Notes: a model not told the origin generated them from the sequence alone. DNA of 64,000 nt from Coturnix japonica (GCF_001577835.2 NC_029529.1:12659380-12723379), one strand, 5' to 3'; positions 10,528-23,393 are shown, counted from the first letter of the stretch. Made by a program: numbers and translations.

Positions 10528-13500
10528 ATGCGGTGTCTCCTGAAGGCCCTGAATGTTGTGTCCCTGCACGCTTCCCTGAGAAGATCTCGCCAGCTTTGCA
10601 GCCAGAGCTCTCCAGCTCAAACCTCGTTTAGTTACGAACTCATGAAGCAACAGTACAGACCAGAGGTGCCAGAGTACTTCAACTTTGCGAGCAATGTGTT
10701 AGACAGATGGACCGAAGTAGAAAAGGTAACAGCTACTCATCTGCTCTGCTGCTGAAGAGCTGAGCTGCCAGGCACATCCATCCAGCACGCTGCTGTAGTT
10801 ATGCTCCGGCTATAATCTCATGGCCATCTCATGTAGTTTGAACCTGTAAACCCCCTAGGCCACATGCTGCCCTGTTTGTGGGCCTGAGCGATTTATTTCT
10901 TTAATGAGTAACTCTGGGGACACTGACCCTGAGTAAATTTGTGCCTTAAGGACAAGACCAACTGGAGCACTCTGAGCCTTGCACCACTTCCCCTAGCAGC
11001 TGTGACAAGCACCCAGCCTGTGTGTGTGAGGCAAAGCACTCAGCCCACACACATTTCACTGCTTGCCTGCAAAATGAGTAACACCGTGTGTTGCCGAACC
11101 TCCCACTCTTTTCTGGTCATGAAATGTTTGCATCAGGAGCTATCAGTCCACAAAACCAAAACACTTGGAGTGCCCAAACAGGCACAAGCTCTAAGCAAGG
11201 GATGAACACCTGAAGAGTTTTGCCCTCTGAAGTACACAGCAGAACTCTTCTCCCTGGAGATGAACCTTAGTGTTGTTCTACCTTCAAACAGAAAACAAGA
11301 TGCCATGTTCTTGCTGCCTCTGTGAGGTTTTCTTTGCTCAGGAAGCGACTTGTACAATGTCACTGCTAAAGCAGCAGTCCCCTTAAGAGCACACTGTGTA
11401 CATACATTTCACTTTTCACACATCTGTTAGCTGATTAGAGGTCACGCTGTGCTTCTGAACCTCAGATCTAATCTCAGAAGTAACAAAGAGGCCCAATTCA
11501 AGAATAAGTTTGAAATGAACTCAGAGAGTTTGTGAAACTGAGGCACAGCTCAGCTGCACCTGTGTCCATTGGCAGCTTTGTTTGTGGCCAGGAACAGAAG
11601 GCTGGACAGCCTCTGCAGGGGGAAACACCATGAGCTCAGGAAAGGAATGCAAATTTAATTTCTAACATGATATTTGTAGGCTGCTCTTCCTGATGGAGAG
11701 ACTCACTCGTTTGGAGCCATCAGCAAATTTCAGCTTCATCCCCAGATTCCTCCAGCGCTGAATTAGTGCCAAATGCTTTGTTTCCTTAGACCTAATTAAG
11801 GTACAGGTGGTATGTTCCTAAAGTGAAGCTTTTGCCTTGTACCCTGTCGTTCTATAGGAGGGAAAAAAGCCTAAAACCCCCGCATTGTGGTGGGTAGATG
11901 GTGATGGAGAAGAGGTGAAGTGGAGCTTTGAGGAGCTGGGAGTGCTGTCCAGGAAGGCAGCCAATGTACTTTCTGGTGCCTGCAGTCTGCAGTGCGGGGA
12001 CAGAGTTCTTCTGCTTCTGCCACGGATCCCAGAGTGGTGGCTGCTGAATGTGGCTTGCATGAGAACAGGTTGGTGAGATCATACAGGTGGCGTACGGGGA
12101 CAGAAATCATGACTTAAACCAATCCTTGCTACTTAATGCATGCAGAACTAGAAACATGCTATTAAGGATGAACTAGTAAAACAAGGGCACCCTTCATGCC
12201 AAATGTGGCATTTCTATGTAGTTCTGCACATGCTCTAGATATTAAGGAATCACCATGAGTCCACTCTCCCTGGGCATTCTCCTTTCTCCAGCACCAGTGA
12301 TGCATCCCAAGTGCACCTTCTTGCGACCTTGCAGTGAAGTTGGCCCACATTTAGCCAAGTGTTTCACGTGGCCCCTGTGGGATCCATTACCTGCTCAGTT
12401 TGCCAGTGTTTTCAACCCAGAATGTCGTAGTGCCCCACAAACACTAGTGGGGTACAGTAAAGAAATTGAGTCCAGAGGGATGGCATGGTCCTCAGGAGGG
12501 TCTTCAGAACAAGGGAAGTTCTTCACTTGATTTCTTTTAGTGTCCCATGTCCAGGTTGGTACCTCCTAACTTGTGCTCATCCTCACACAGAATTCAATCC
12601 TCCAAAGTCAGTATATTTACGGATATGGACCAAATCCTGCTTTCAGTACAGTACTGCCCCACTCAAGACGACCAAGTAAGCTGAAGTCCTAGTAATACAA
12701 GAATTATTAAGCAATATATAAGCTATTTTTTCCATTCCACTTGCTCCTGTTTAGGAACCATCCCCATTCCTGGCACACAGCAGCTGACAGCAAAGGACAT
12801 TCTCTATCGCCTACAGAAATCCAAGGCAAAGGGCGTCATCACTGATGACTCTGTGGCATCAACTGTGGAGTCAGTAGAGGCTGAGTGCCAGTCTCTGAAG
12901 TTCAAGTTGCTGGTGTCAGAGGGCCACCGAGAGGGGTGGCTGAGCTTCAAGGATCTCCTGAAGTGAGTAACCAGCACTGTGACAGTGCCTCAGTGCTCCT
13001 GTTTGCTTTGGGTGGGAAATGCTGCACCTGCCAGTGTGTTCTCATCCTTCTGGGTCTGGAAAAATATAAATGGTTTTGGCACTTCTGATTGCTGCAGGTT
13101 ATTTTAAACATCTACAGGAAGGTGTAAGTCACACAAAAAATCACTTAATTCCTCATTTGTTTATTTTAAAGAAATGCTTCATCTGATCACCGGTGTGTAA
13201 CCACAAAGTCTCAGCACCCCATGGCCATCTATTTTACTAGTGGGACAACAGGCGCTCCAAAAATGACGGAGCATTCCCACTGCAGCTATGGCATTGGCCT
13301 CACTGTGAGCGGAAGGTACGTCCACTGCTTTGTCAGACAGACTGGTCCTGTGGCTGAAGGAAGAGCAATGCAAGCTTTGACTATAAGCATTCATTTTGCT
13401 GTTGTAAGAAAACAAACCTTCTGTGAGACCCAACCAAGGTTTGTTCGGATGGCTGATTTCCCCAGGACACAAGGCACATTTTGAGTCCAGCTGTCCTAGT

Positions 13501-16500
13501 GTGCATGGGATGTAGCAGCCAATAGATGTACTAACTTCTTTTCAACCTTTAACTTTTGATAACTCCTTTGCTGTGTGTTCAACAAGTTAGCAGTTAACAG
13601 ATTATCCACCAAATGAACATCAGCATAAGTTTATGAAGTCTGTATCCAAAATGGGAGAAGTATGTGGCTCTGACAGGCTTCTGGGTTCATGTGTGGCTGG
13701 GTTCAACACAGCTCCCAGAAATGCTGATAATTCAGAATCTCTAAATTTATAAAGTAATATTGTTTATAAAATTGATAGGGAAGTGCACTTCAATCTAACG
13801 GGGAGAGAATAACAAACCAGAAGAGGCCCCACATGCAGTAAACTAAAGCCATCCTTGTCACAAGAAGCAGTCTCATATTCATGCAGCACCACGTCCTGAG
13901 GTGGGTCCTGCTGCTCTGTCAGTACAAGTTCCCTTAGAAATGTGCAGCATCGGTCTGTCCTGCTGCACCTCCCCCCTGCCAGGACCTGCCAGGACCTGGT
14001 CATGCTCAGTCATCCAGCTCGCTCTAAGTGCCACTTAGCCAAGACAAACAGTGCCAAAGTCACTTCCCTGGCACATCTCTCAGCGCTTTACTACTGCTTT
14101 ATTTCTGCTAAGTGTGGACTATGGGCTGTGCTTCCTTCTGCTGTCAGGTACTGGCTGAACCTGACCTCTTCAGATATATATTGGAATACCTCAGACACGG
14201 GCTGGGCCAAGGCAGCGTGGAGCATTTTCTCAGCATGGATTCAAGGGGCATGTGTATTTGTACATAAGATGCCACAGTTCAGCCCGCCTGCTGTCTTTGA
14301 GGTAGGTGGAGGAGCCGACCTTGCAGCTGTTTGTCCTAGAAGTGAAACACGGAGGAAATTGAGCTGGGATCTGCAGAGCTAATCTTTTATTAAAATGAGT
14401 GACACTAATAGACAAATGAGAATGCTGGTTGCCTGCACTGTGCAACTTGGTGGTTGGGGACGAGGAGGCAGCAAGGCTGAATTCCTTTAACAAATGCCAT
14501 CAATATTGTATCATCTTCCATTCCCCACGCACAGCTCCTCATCCTTTGTAAAAGAGTACCACTTTTTCACCCCTTATCCTGAGGTGGTGGGAGCTGTTAG
14601 GTAACAGCAGGCTGTGCTGGAGAACACTTTCAGTTTTAGTCCTGTAGGACATCCAAAAATGTAGGTTTAGGCTTTCACTGTTTTTTCTCCCTAAACTGCA
14701 ATTACAGTTAAACTGAACAAAGCAACTCCACAAGGAGGATTTCAGACCTTCCCAGAGTGTAAAGGCTTTGGTGTTATGAACACACTGTAAGATGATGCAG
14801 ATTCTGTTTTAAAGAAAAAAACCTAAATAAATGTAACTGCTGCGCTAACTGCTGTTAGAACACTAATATTTTGTTTGTGTTTCATAAACCTGATGCAGGC
14901 AGATATCATTACATCTCTTATAATGTAGATGAGACCTCACAGGATTCAGTATATTGACAACATCGGTTTTTACCATTCTGACTCCTTAGACCCTGTCAAG
15001 ATATCCCATAACTGTCTTCTGCTCAGCCCCAACTGCCTACCGAATGCTCGTGCAGCACCAGCCAGCCAGGTAAGCCAAGGCAGTGTCCCCAGCAGCACCT
15101 TCCATCAGAGCAGTGTGCCAAGTGCTCAGCGCTCGGAGTTTATTCTACATTCACAGATGTAGAACAGGAACTGACTGTGTGTTTCTCAACATCTTGAGTC
15201 TGACTTGTTGTGAATAAAGTCAGAATAAATACTTGGGGTGCCACCTTGGACTTTGTAAGTAACAGTGGGAAGCAGCTGAGCTCAGGCAGTAACAAGATAA
15301 TCATGGTATCATACTTAACATGTCCTCAAATACATCTACTGCCACATTCTCCCTTCGTCTGTTTCTCTCCTATGTGCCACCAGTAATATACACCCTATGA
15401 AGAGTGTGTTGGTACGGCTCAGTGACACATGAAAGACACCTTGGCCTCATTGGGTTCTCACTGACAGGGCTGAACTCCATTATTCCTCTTTGGTCCAGGC
15501 TCCAGTTCAGACTCTATGGCCAGAAACATCACATTATTAGATTTTCTAAAGTAAAACAGGAAGCTTTCTTTTCTTTCCTTCTTCTGTTATTTTCAGATTT
15601 GTTGTTTGTCACCGCACAGTTCAAATGGAACAAATGAGACCCAGCAGTTTGTTTAGAAAGGTCCCCCACAACACAGGAATACTGCAGCAAACGGGACATA
15701 GCAGACATAACTGCCAGCCATTTGCTTCTCTTTCCCAGCTGCACATTGAGCAGCCTGCGGCACTGTGTGAGCGCCGGGGAGCCAATCAACCCCGAGGTGA
15801 TGGCTGCGTGGAAGGCACAGACGGGGCTGAATATCCATGAATGCTACGGACAAACAGAAACTGTATGTTGAGCTTTATGGGTGAAATTTCACTGGACATA
15901 CCCTTATAAAGAAGGGATCATTATTTCCTATAGAAGCTCACTATGTTGGCTGAGCATTCTAAACCTAAGCTGAAGTCTGAATGTACAAGTCACTGTTTGA
16001 CTGAGAAAAACATTTCTTACAGGTGCTTGTCTGTGGGAATTTTAAAGGAATGGAAATTAAACCCGGCTCTATGGGAAAGCCATCTCCAGGGTATGACGTC
16101 CAGGTATGGCACCTCTTGTTGCACTGCCATCTCTCAGATCATCTTTTGCCATCAGAGTTCTGAGAGCTTTAACATGGCACTGTGCTGTGCAATATCATTC
16201 CACAAGGAATGGAAGTGTGAAACAAGTACGTCACTGTCCCAAACACAACATGGTTTGAGCTTTTTAGTACCTTTCTAAGCTTTTTAGTAGCTTCCTGTGT
16301 TTTCAAGCTCATTACTGAACCTCTTTGTGGTCTTACTAACTTCATTACATGTTTTCATAGTACTTGGAATTGCTCAGATAAAAAACAGTGTGAGGTACAG
16401 TGGATTTGCAGTAATCTGGCATGGTAATTTCAGGGTCAAACTCAACTCCAATGCTCCAAATAATTTTCCAATAGATATTTCAATGGGACGTTTTAAATTA

Positions 16501-18520
16501 GTATAAAGATTCTATAATATTAACATAATGCTTTTTAATTTGGCTCAAAGATAATAAAGCTATGTTTTGCTTATTTTTAGATTATAGATGAAAATGGTAA
16601 CATTCTGCCTCCTGGAAAAGAAGGAGAGATTGCCATCAAAGTAAAACCTACAAGACCACTTTTCCTCTTTACTTGCTATGCTGTAAGAACACTTCTCCAG
16701 ATAAAGCAGATGCCATATCAAGTGTCTGCCAAGGAATCTGTGCCTCGTTTCATTTACATGTACTGTTTAGGTGTCTGAAAACCCCTGGGAACGAAAAGAG
16801 ATTTCCATTTCTTTTCATGCAGCCACTTAGTCTACTTACACAGACTGTTAGCTGGTTGATGATAGCGCCTTGCCTAGCAAGTTAAATTCACTTTATTTCC
16901 TTAATAAAAAGGGAAATCTCTAACAGCCTCCTCCCTAAGTCCCCAAATACCCTTTGGTCAGACAGTATGAACTCCATCTGAGAAGTGGGGGACACTGTTC
17001 AAGTCTCTTCACTGCGGATCTGGGCTCCAACTAGTGCTTTGAGCACAGCATTTTTTGTTTCTATGTTGGTTCAGATTTTTGGTCCCAAAATCAGAAAAGC
17101 AAATGCAGTGCTCTCGATTCTTACAACAGGAAACCACGTTAAATGTTATGGATGCTATCAGCCTATTATCACAGAATCATTATGGTTGGAAGAGACCACT
17201 AAGGCCATCTAGTCCAATCATCAACTGTGTCTTGTTTTAGGGGCTGATAATAGTGAATTAATAATCTATTGTCATTTATTACAATTGTTTGCTATTTATG
17301 TCCCACTGAAAATTCCTGCTGAATATGAATCCACCAAAATGCAATTTCTTTTATTTTTCAAGTAGCTTTTATGCGAAACACAATTTAATATTTCCTAGGA
17401 TGACCCAGAGAAAACAAAGGCAACAGTCCGTGGGGATTTCTATGTTACTGGAGACAGAGGGCTCAGGGATGAAGATGGATACTTCTGGTTTGTTGGACGA
17501 GCTGATGATGTCATTAATTCTGCCGGGTAATTCAGCACTGATTAACAATACATCTTCCAGCACAAATAATAGAGCTGGTTCAGATAAGATGTGCTGATGT
17601 GTTTCAAGTACAAATAAAGAACCTTTATCTCCATTTTAAAGATACCGCATTGGACCATTTGAAGTAGAAAGTGCTCTACTAGAGCACCCTGCTGTGGTGG
17701 AATCTGCAGTTGTCAGCAGTCCAGACCCCATCAGGGGAGAGGTAAACAAGCTAAGCACGTTTTAGGTAAAAAGGAGCTTTATGCAAACTGTGGCTGATGG
17801 AGACTGACTTCCATTGGATTAGTACGCCCAGGGATGAAATTTTTGAACTAAATAAAATCAAACATCTACTCTATCAGCCATGCCTAAACCAGAAAAACAG
17901 ACCATGACAATTACCCCACATCCAACAAAACCAAAGCACAATTTGAAGCTTTTCCTCTGCGTTCCAGTATTTCCCCTGTTGTTTATCTCCACAGTCCAGA
18001 CAGACACACAGCAGTGGCATAGCTGTTTGCTTCGTCGTATTTGTTATTCTGCAGTTTGTACATAAATGTTTGGTAAACGTAAAAGTTTAACCAGAATTTC
18101 AAATCTGACTGTTGTGTGATGTTTCATCATTACTTCATCCTGTTCCCTTGTTGTTTTCAAGGTAGTGAAAGCCTTTGTTGTTTTAACACCCAACTATGCC
18201 TCACATGATCCAGAAAAAATGATGAAAGAGCTACAAGACCACGTTAAGAAAGCTACTGCTCCATACAAGTACCCTCGGAAAGTAAGTCGGCAATTATCCA
18301 ATTGACAAAATGTTGGCATGACTATAAGAAAGCACATATCAACTATTATGCCACTTGTGAGGCTGTGTCACCAAGGGGAAGTCCCTTCTGAAGTAAATCA
18401 TTTTGTACCGTAATTTCCTCCCTTTCCCATTAGATGGAGTTTGTTCGAGAGCTGCCAAAAACTGTGAGTGGGAAGATCCGAAGAAATGAACTACGCCAGA
18501 AGGAGTGGAGAAGATATTAG
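10528..18520 (+). CDS. ACSM3: ACSM3, mitochondrial medium-chain acyl-CoA synthetase
   Basis: ACSM proteins activate medium-chain and related fatty acids to acyl-CoA using ATP in the mitochondrial matrix. Thirteen coding exons: 10528-10725, 11858-12068, 12755-12962, 13172-13315, 14148-14301, 14990-15069, 15739-15862, 16023-16103, 16581-16682, 17399-17526, 17642-17741, 18162-18281 and 18434-18520, giving 578 aa, the usual family length. The N-terminus is basic and alanine/serine-rich, as in mitochondrial presequences. The adenylate-forming P-loop is [12 protein letters not shown] (residues about 226-237). YGQTET is at 368-373, TGDRG and [18 protein letters not shown] follow, and [10 protein letters not shown] near the C-terminus supplies the catalytic lysine (about 564). 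Its place between THUMPD1 and ERI2 and its close match to ACSM3 motifs favour ACSM3 over other paralogues. It is convergent with ERI2. No broken motif was seen. Confidence 0.95.
10726..11857 (+). other. ACSM3 intron 1
   Basis: Long first intron without recognised repeats, RNA genes or additional exons. Scattered open frames here have no recognisable product. Confidence 0.6.
17165..17230 (-). mobile_element. Short CR1 3'-end fragment in ACSM3 intron 9
   Basis: The plus strand reads CACAGAATCATTATGGTTGG then AAGAGACCACTAAGGCC and CTAGTCCAATCATCAAC. This is the reverse complement of the conserved CR1 3' terminus. Only about 65 bp is preserved. Confidence 0.8.
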
Positions 18521-18787
18521 AATGCTTTGGATTGCGCTGTTGTTTTAACATAGCGTGTGGGTCCTGGTGGCTTTTTGCTTTGCTTGTTTGTTTAAACACA
18601 GTAAGACGATGCTGATTTACACAGTAATGTGAAGTCACACAATGCCTCTCTTAGTTGACATTTTCAATAAGCCACACCTGACCCCCAGCACTGGGCTGCC
18701 CCAGTACCACACAGAGCACAAAAGCAGGCAGGCTGATATGAATGGCACACAAGTTGTCTAATCAAGAGTGCAACAGATGATGTGATA

Positions 18788-18793
18788 AATAAA
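18788..18793 (+). terminator. ACSM3 poly(A) signal
   Basis: AATAAA 268 bp after the ACSM3 stop codon. The cleavage site is expected near 18805-18820, meeting the ERI2 3' end coming from the other strand. Confidence 0.75.
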
Positions 18794-18821
18794 CTTAGAG
18801 AACCATCACTAGCCTTTCATC

Positions 18822-18827
18822 TTTATT
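18822..18827 (-). terminator. ERI2 poly(A) signal
   Basis: AATAAA on the minus strand about 445 bp beyond the ERI2 stop codon. It lies 29 bp from the ACSM3 signal on the opposite strand. Confidence 0.75.
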
Positions 18828-19272
18828 ACTGAAATGAGAAAAATCCACAGGAGTTCTGTACAAGACTTGCTTCAAGAATCACTCCTGAGCAGTGGGACAA
18901 CTTATAAATAAAAATCTCTACAAGTACGTTTAGAAGAAATAGTATAAAAGCAAAATCTACCTCATTAAAATATTTAAGGACTCAATTTGCAAAGAATTTA
19001 AGACACGTGATAACAAAATAGGAATTTAAGATGTGCAACAACAGCTTCTCACACCTTAACTGCGGCACAAGATTTGTTCTGTCCCACTCCAATCATGGTA
19101 ACGTGGGTATGTCTGCATGCTTAAACAGCTGCAGTTTTCATCCACATTAGCCAATCAACATTATTTCCATCCTTTGCTCAGAATATGTATCTGACATCAT
19201 TGGACTGCCCCAGTTTCATTAACCACAGTTAACTGACTGACCTTAAGATTCAAACCACCAAATTAAAGAGCT

Positions 19273-22200
19273 TCAAGTTCTCATAGATGGTCTGAGGAAC
19301 AAACTTTTGTTGGAAGAATTTCCTGAAGTGCTGGGGCACGTTCCAAGAGAGGTCAAAGCATCTACATCTACATTCATGGCGATAACAGATTTCTCTTTTA
19401 GAAATACATTTTCCCACTTGAAGTATCCACAACTTTTCTTACTACCTTCTCGCCTGCCAACAGGGCAACAGAAAAAAGCTTTGCCATGATTTGGACCTGC
19501 ATTTGACACATAGAGCCTCTTAGCCCTTCGACCGCAGTTACAGAGAGGGGGAGTCAGTTTTTTGTTTTGCTCAGCTGTTACAGACTGATTTGGATTGACT
19601 GTGCAGCTCAGAATGGCACGAGGTGCTTTGGACAAATTCAGATTTCTCAAAGGCAAGGCATGATCTGAAGATGCCATTTTCTCCTGATAAATAGCAAAAG
19701 GCTGTTTTTTTGCTGGTGGGAGTGCTGGTGGACTGGTTGGCTTTCTTTTGGGAACCTCAGAAGGAACAGAATGATTTCTCATTAATGCTGATTGGGATGA
19801 AATAGTATTTACCTTTGCAGATGGGATCTTAAAAGCAGAAAGATTTGAAGTCTGCCTTTGCACCATTCCTACATTATAGATAGTAGTATCAGGACTTTTA
19901 TAAATGATAGATCTAGGAGGTTCTGTGGGTACCAGAGTTTTCCCTAAACTCTGATCACCTGAACTCGTTGCAGCTGATTGCTCTGGATCTGTTTTTTCTT
20001 CAGACACAGTTAAGATGTCTGTACTTGAGTCCTCCTTAGACTGAATGCAGTCTGAATTTGGTTCAGATTGAGATTTAGGTATTAAAGCTACATCTTCCCA
20101 GTCAGTCAGCAGAGACAAGCAATCAGAACGAGTGTCTGTATTCTCACTGGAGGTATTAACTGAGGAGACAGTGGTGGAGATGAGTACTAGTCCTGACCCA
20201 CACACTGCAGAGCTGTTGTACCTTGCTGTGCTCATGAGATGCCCACAGTTCAGTCCTTGCTGAATGCCTGGTGATAAAGTACTATGAGACTGATGTGCAC
20301 GTCTGAGAAGAGGAGGAAACCTGTCAGCAGATACTGCAGAAGAGCTTCGGGTTTCTTCACACAAATCAGCCCTTGAGCTGCTGCCAGATACAACACGTGT
20401 GTCTGCAGAGCAATCACTGCAAGTGGCCTGTTCTGCAGATTGTACATTAGAATTTACCATAATTCCAGCAGTACTATTGTGGTTTCTCTCTGCCAGAGAG
20501 TTTGCTTTGCAAGGTCTATCTCCGGATGTTTCAAAGCTGCTGCTTCTTCCCGGCAGAGTCTTGTCAGCAGAGTCAGTACTCAGCGTTCTGGCAATCATGT
20601 TCTTCCTAGGACAGGACTAGGGGGTCCATTAACAAAAAGATTTCAGAAAGTGAATACCCAGAAGCTTCAGGAATCACTGCACAAAACTAACAAGCGTGTC
20701 TGCCTAAAGGTATTCTGTTCAATTCACACTCAGGATTCACCCTTCACCTGTATTTCAGACTACAAGACTAGTAGAGGAAAGATGTGAAATAGTAACCAAC
20801 CTTATCCAAAGATTTAGTAATCTTCAGCACACACCCATCACAAATCAGCCTCCAAGCAAGACGAGCAGTATTCCGAGAGTCATCCAACCCTTCAACAGTG
20901 CAGTTATAGATTAACACCTTCCTTTTCATCTACTACTGCTGACAGTTCTTATTAGATTACAAGAAACATTTACATACACTTAAGACGAAGGCACACAGCT
21001 GATAAATAGCCACAACTGTTAAAATTCTTGCTGTTTGGTATTAACCATATCAACATTTGAAAAAAAAAAATAAAATTATGTTTGTATCTATTATTGGCAT
21101 TTAATACATATTGTGTTTCCTACTCAAAAGCTGCCCGGAGCTATCAGGTAAGATCAAGTTTCCTTATCCTTTCCTTGCCCTTTTTCCTTTCATGCTCCAG
21201 TACCTCAGAACTCGATCTTGCAGAACACCCACCCACACACTCACCCCAAAGCTCTGGGAAAGAATTCTAAAATTAAGTGTGAGATTAGAAATGACCTTTC
21301 AAGCATCTCTACTTGGGTGGTTTTATGGACCAGAACATCACATACCTGTGAATAATATTATATACAATTATATACATTCATATACAGAGAGAGGTTCATC
21401 ACTATCACACTTACCAGAATGTTCCCGTCCCACAAAAGCCAGCCCCAAATCCTGCAAAGCACCACTCAGCCCCTTAGGTTTTCTATTATAGAAGGCCTAA
21501 GGAGAAACATGCAGCTGGTTAAGATGCAGTAGCTCACAGCAGAGTGAAAAACGCTTCTGAAATACTACCTAATGAGTACTAAATGTCCCACTGCCATTGT
21601 GCAAGTCAGATATCTGCATGTTAATACTGTGATGAGTGTAAAAGAGCACATGCCTTACCAATCTAATGCAGATTAGAATGGAATGAACAGTGATTCCCTC
21701 CTCTTCCAGTCTTAGCCTAATCCACTCTACCACTGAGCAAACATCCATTTGCACTTCATGCCTTACACCAATAAATGCCTCAATAGAAAGAACAGCCTTG
21801 AAGAACACAGTTATATCTTGAGACGCTTAAAACTGTTATATAAGTTTTTTTTCCCAACTCAGGTTGGGAAAGACCTTAAAGATCATCAAGTCCAACCACG
21901 ACCCTGCCATACCACCCCAACTCTAACAACATTCTGCTAATCACGTCCCTGAGCACCACATCCAAAAGGTTTTTAAACACACCCAGGGATGGCGACTCAG
22001 CCATCGCCCTGGGGAGCCTATTCCGGTTCCAGATCCACGTTTCAGCCCACTGATTTCTCTCACCCTGTACGTTGCTTTGAGATCAATCCAGGAGTTGAAG
22101 ATGTCAGGTTTCCACAACTGCTTCCTCTTACACTCGTAGTGCAAGCACACGCCCAGGTCCCAGTCTGCACAGGGAAGACAAGAGCAAGTAAAGAATTAAT

Positions 22201-23279
22201 GCTTCTTTGATCCTAACATCTGCAAATTGGGCATTATTCTCACCTGAATGAGGCAGTGGTTACCAAACCAGCAAACAAACCGACAGCTGGGCAAGGAGGC
22301 GCACGGCCACATACAGGGTAGCAGCAGAGCTGCTGTGGGGGGGTGAGCGCTGCTGCCTTATTGCCATCAGTGCAGGAGCCCCACACCCGGCGTGGATAAC
22401 AGCCCAGCAGGTGCTGCTGTGTAACGTGCTGCTTTGTGCAATGAGCAAAAGGGAACGTTGTGTACCTGTCCAGGTGACAAAAGCGCACAGCTCTGCCTCT
22501 GGAACAGCACAGCTCGGGATGTCGGAGCTGAACAGGAACTTCTTCTCCTTCTGTAGCTGCTGAAGCCACTTCAAGAACCGTGACAGGCAGATGCGCAGCG
22601 GGACCCCTTCATCCACTTGTTTCTTCGGGCGGCAGAGAGAGAAACACCGCGTCACTTGGGCCGAGTTCGGCCCTTTAAAACGGCACCGAACGGCGCGAGG
22701 AGCCGGTACCTGCGTGACGCCGGTCAGCGCCGTGCAGAACTCGGACAGCACGGGCTGCTCCTGCGGCTGCACGAACGCGTGGAACTCGGCCTCGATGCGC
22801 CCCGTGTTGGCGTCCAGCAGCACGGCCGGGAACTCGACTGCGGCGGAGCGCAGAGAGATTGGGGGGGGGAGGGCGACACCGGCACCCGGGACAGCACCGA
22901 GACAGCACCGCGCCCGCGGGAACTGGAGCCCGCGCTCCCCCACGTGCCGCCCTCACTGTGCCCCGCACTCACTGATCTCGGGGCGGCGGCTCCGCGCGTC
23001 CCGCCAGCACGTGGACTCGAAGTCGACGACGAGCAGGAACCCGAACCCGCAGCGCCGCCCCGTCAGCCCGGCACCGTGTGAGCTGTGTGAGCCGTGTGAG
23101 CTGTGTGAGCCGTGTGCACCGTGTGCACCGTGTGCACCGTGTGAGCCGTGTGAGCTGCTCCGCGCCAGCCCCAGCAACCTGCGGGACGGGACGGGGCGGC
23201 TTCAGCGCCGGGCCGAGAACAGCCCGCCCGGCCCGGCCCTGTGCCCCGCCCCGCACCGCGCCATCCTCTTGGTGGCCAT
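19273..23279 (-). CDS. ERI2: ERI2, DEDDh 3'-5' exonuclease with C-terminal GRF zinc finger
   Basis: ERI2 (EXOD1) belongs to the ERI1-like DEDDh exonucleases acting on RNA or DNA 3' ends; its substrate is poorly known. Eight coding exons on the minus strand: 23257-23279, 22973-23178, 22710-22837, 22466-22622, 22064-22164, 21415-21496, 20801-20889 and 19273-20616, giving 709 aa (human 691 as recalled). The exonuclease domain starts with VVDFESTCW (catalytic D60 and E62), continues with TWTDWDLG, and closes with GLDDSRNTARLAW after EHS. The last exon (448 codons) encodes a long serine-rich, probably disordered region. Near the end is a GRF-type zinc finger with PPLCNCGRR, GPNHGKAFFCCP and CGYFKWE. 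The N-terminus carries an unusual [S/A]H[G/S] repeat at residues 17-43. It is divergent from REXO5 (114 bp between starts) and convergent with ACSM3. Confidence 0.95.
21855..22050 (-). mobile_element. CR1 3' fragment beside ERI2 exon 5
   Basis: The plus strand reads CAGGTTGGGAAAGACCTTAA then GATCATCAAGTCCAACC, the reverse complement of the CR1 3' terminus. It continues through ATCCAAAAGG and GGGATGGCGACTCAGCCA-type sequence typical of CR1. It inserts in the same orientation as ERI2 transcription and ends within about 15-30 bp of the exon 5 splice donor at 22063. Confidence 0.85.
23073..23153. repeat. Coding 9-bp minisatellite in ERI2 exon 2
   Basis: Nine in-frame 9-bp units, on the minus strand of the type TCACACGGC / GCACACGGT / TCACACAGC. 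They encode nine [S/A]-H-[G/S] tripeptides (ERI2 residues 17-43). The tract sits between the MATKRMAR start and the exonuclease domain and replaces a non-repetitive linker in the human protein as recalled. Confidence 0.9.
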
Positions 23280-23393
23280 GTCTCATGTCTCATGTCCCAT
23301 CTCCGCCGTTACGAACCTCCCGCCGTCCCGTCCCGCCCCGCGGCTGCGCGCTCCCCGCGCTCTGTGCGCATGCGCCGTGAGCTCGGCGTGAGC
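23280..23393. promoter_or_regulatory. ERI2/REXO5 bidirectional promoter
   Basis: Only 114 bp separates the ERI2 start codon (23279, minus) from the REXO5 start codon (23394, plus). The interval is GC-rich and TATA-less. It contains the perfect palindrome TGCGCATGCGC at 23365-23375, the NRF1 consensus. An in-frame upstream ATG for REXO5 (23370) lies inside this palindrome. Three ATGs precede ERI2 on the minus strand at 23284, 23291 and 23298. Confidence 0.75.

Noticed and set aside
22591-23391. Plus-strand open frame of 266 codons across ERI2 exons 1-4
   Set aside because: Antisense shadow of ERI2 in GC-rich DNA; the minus strand carries the conserved exonuclease motifs and splice sites.
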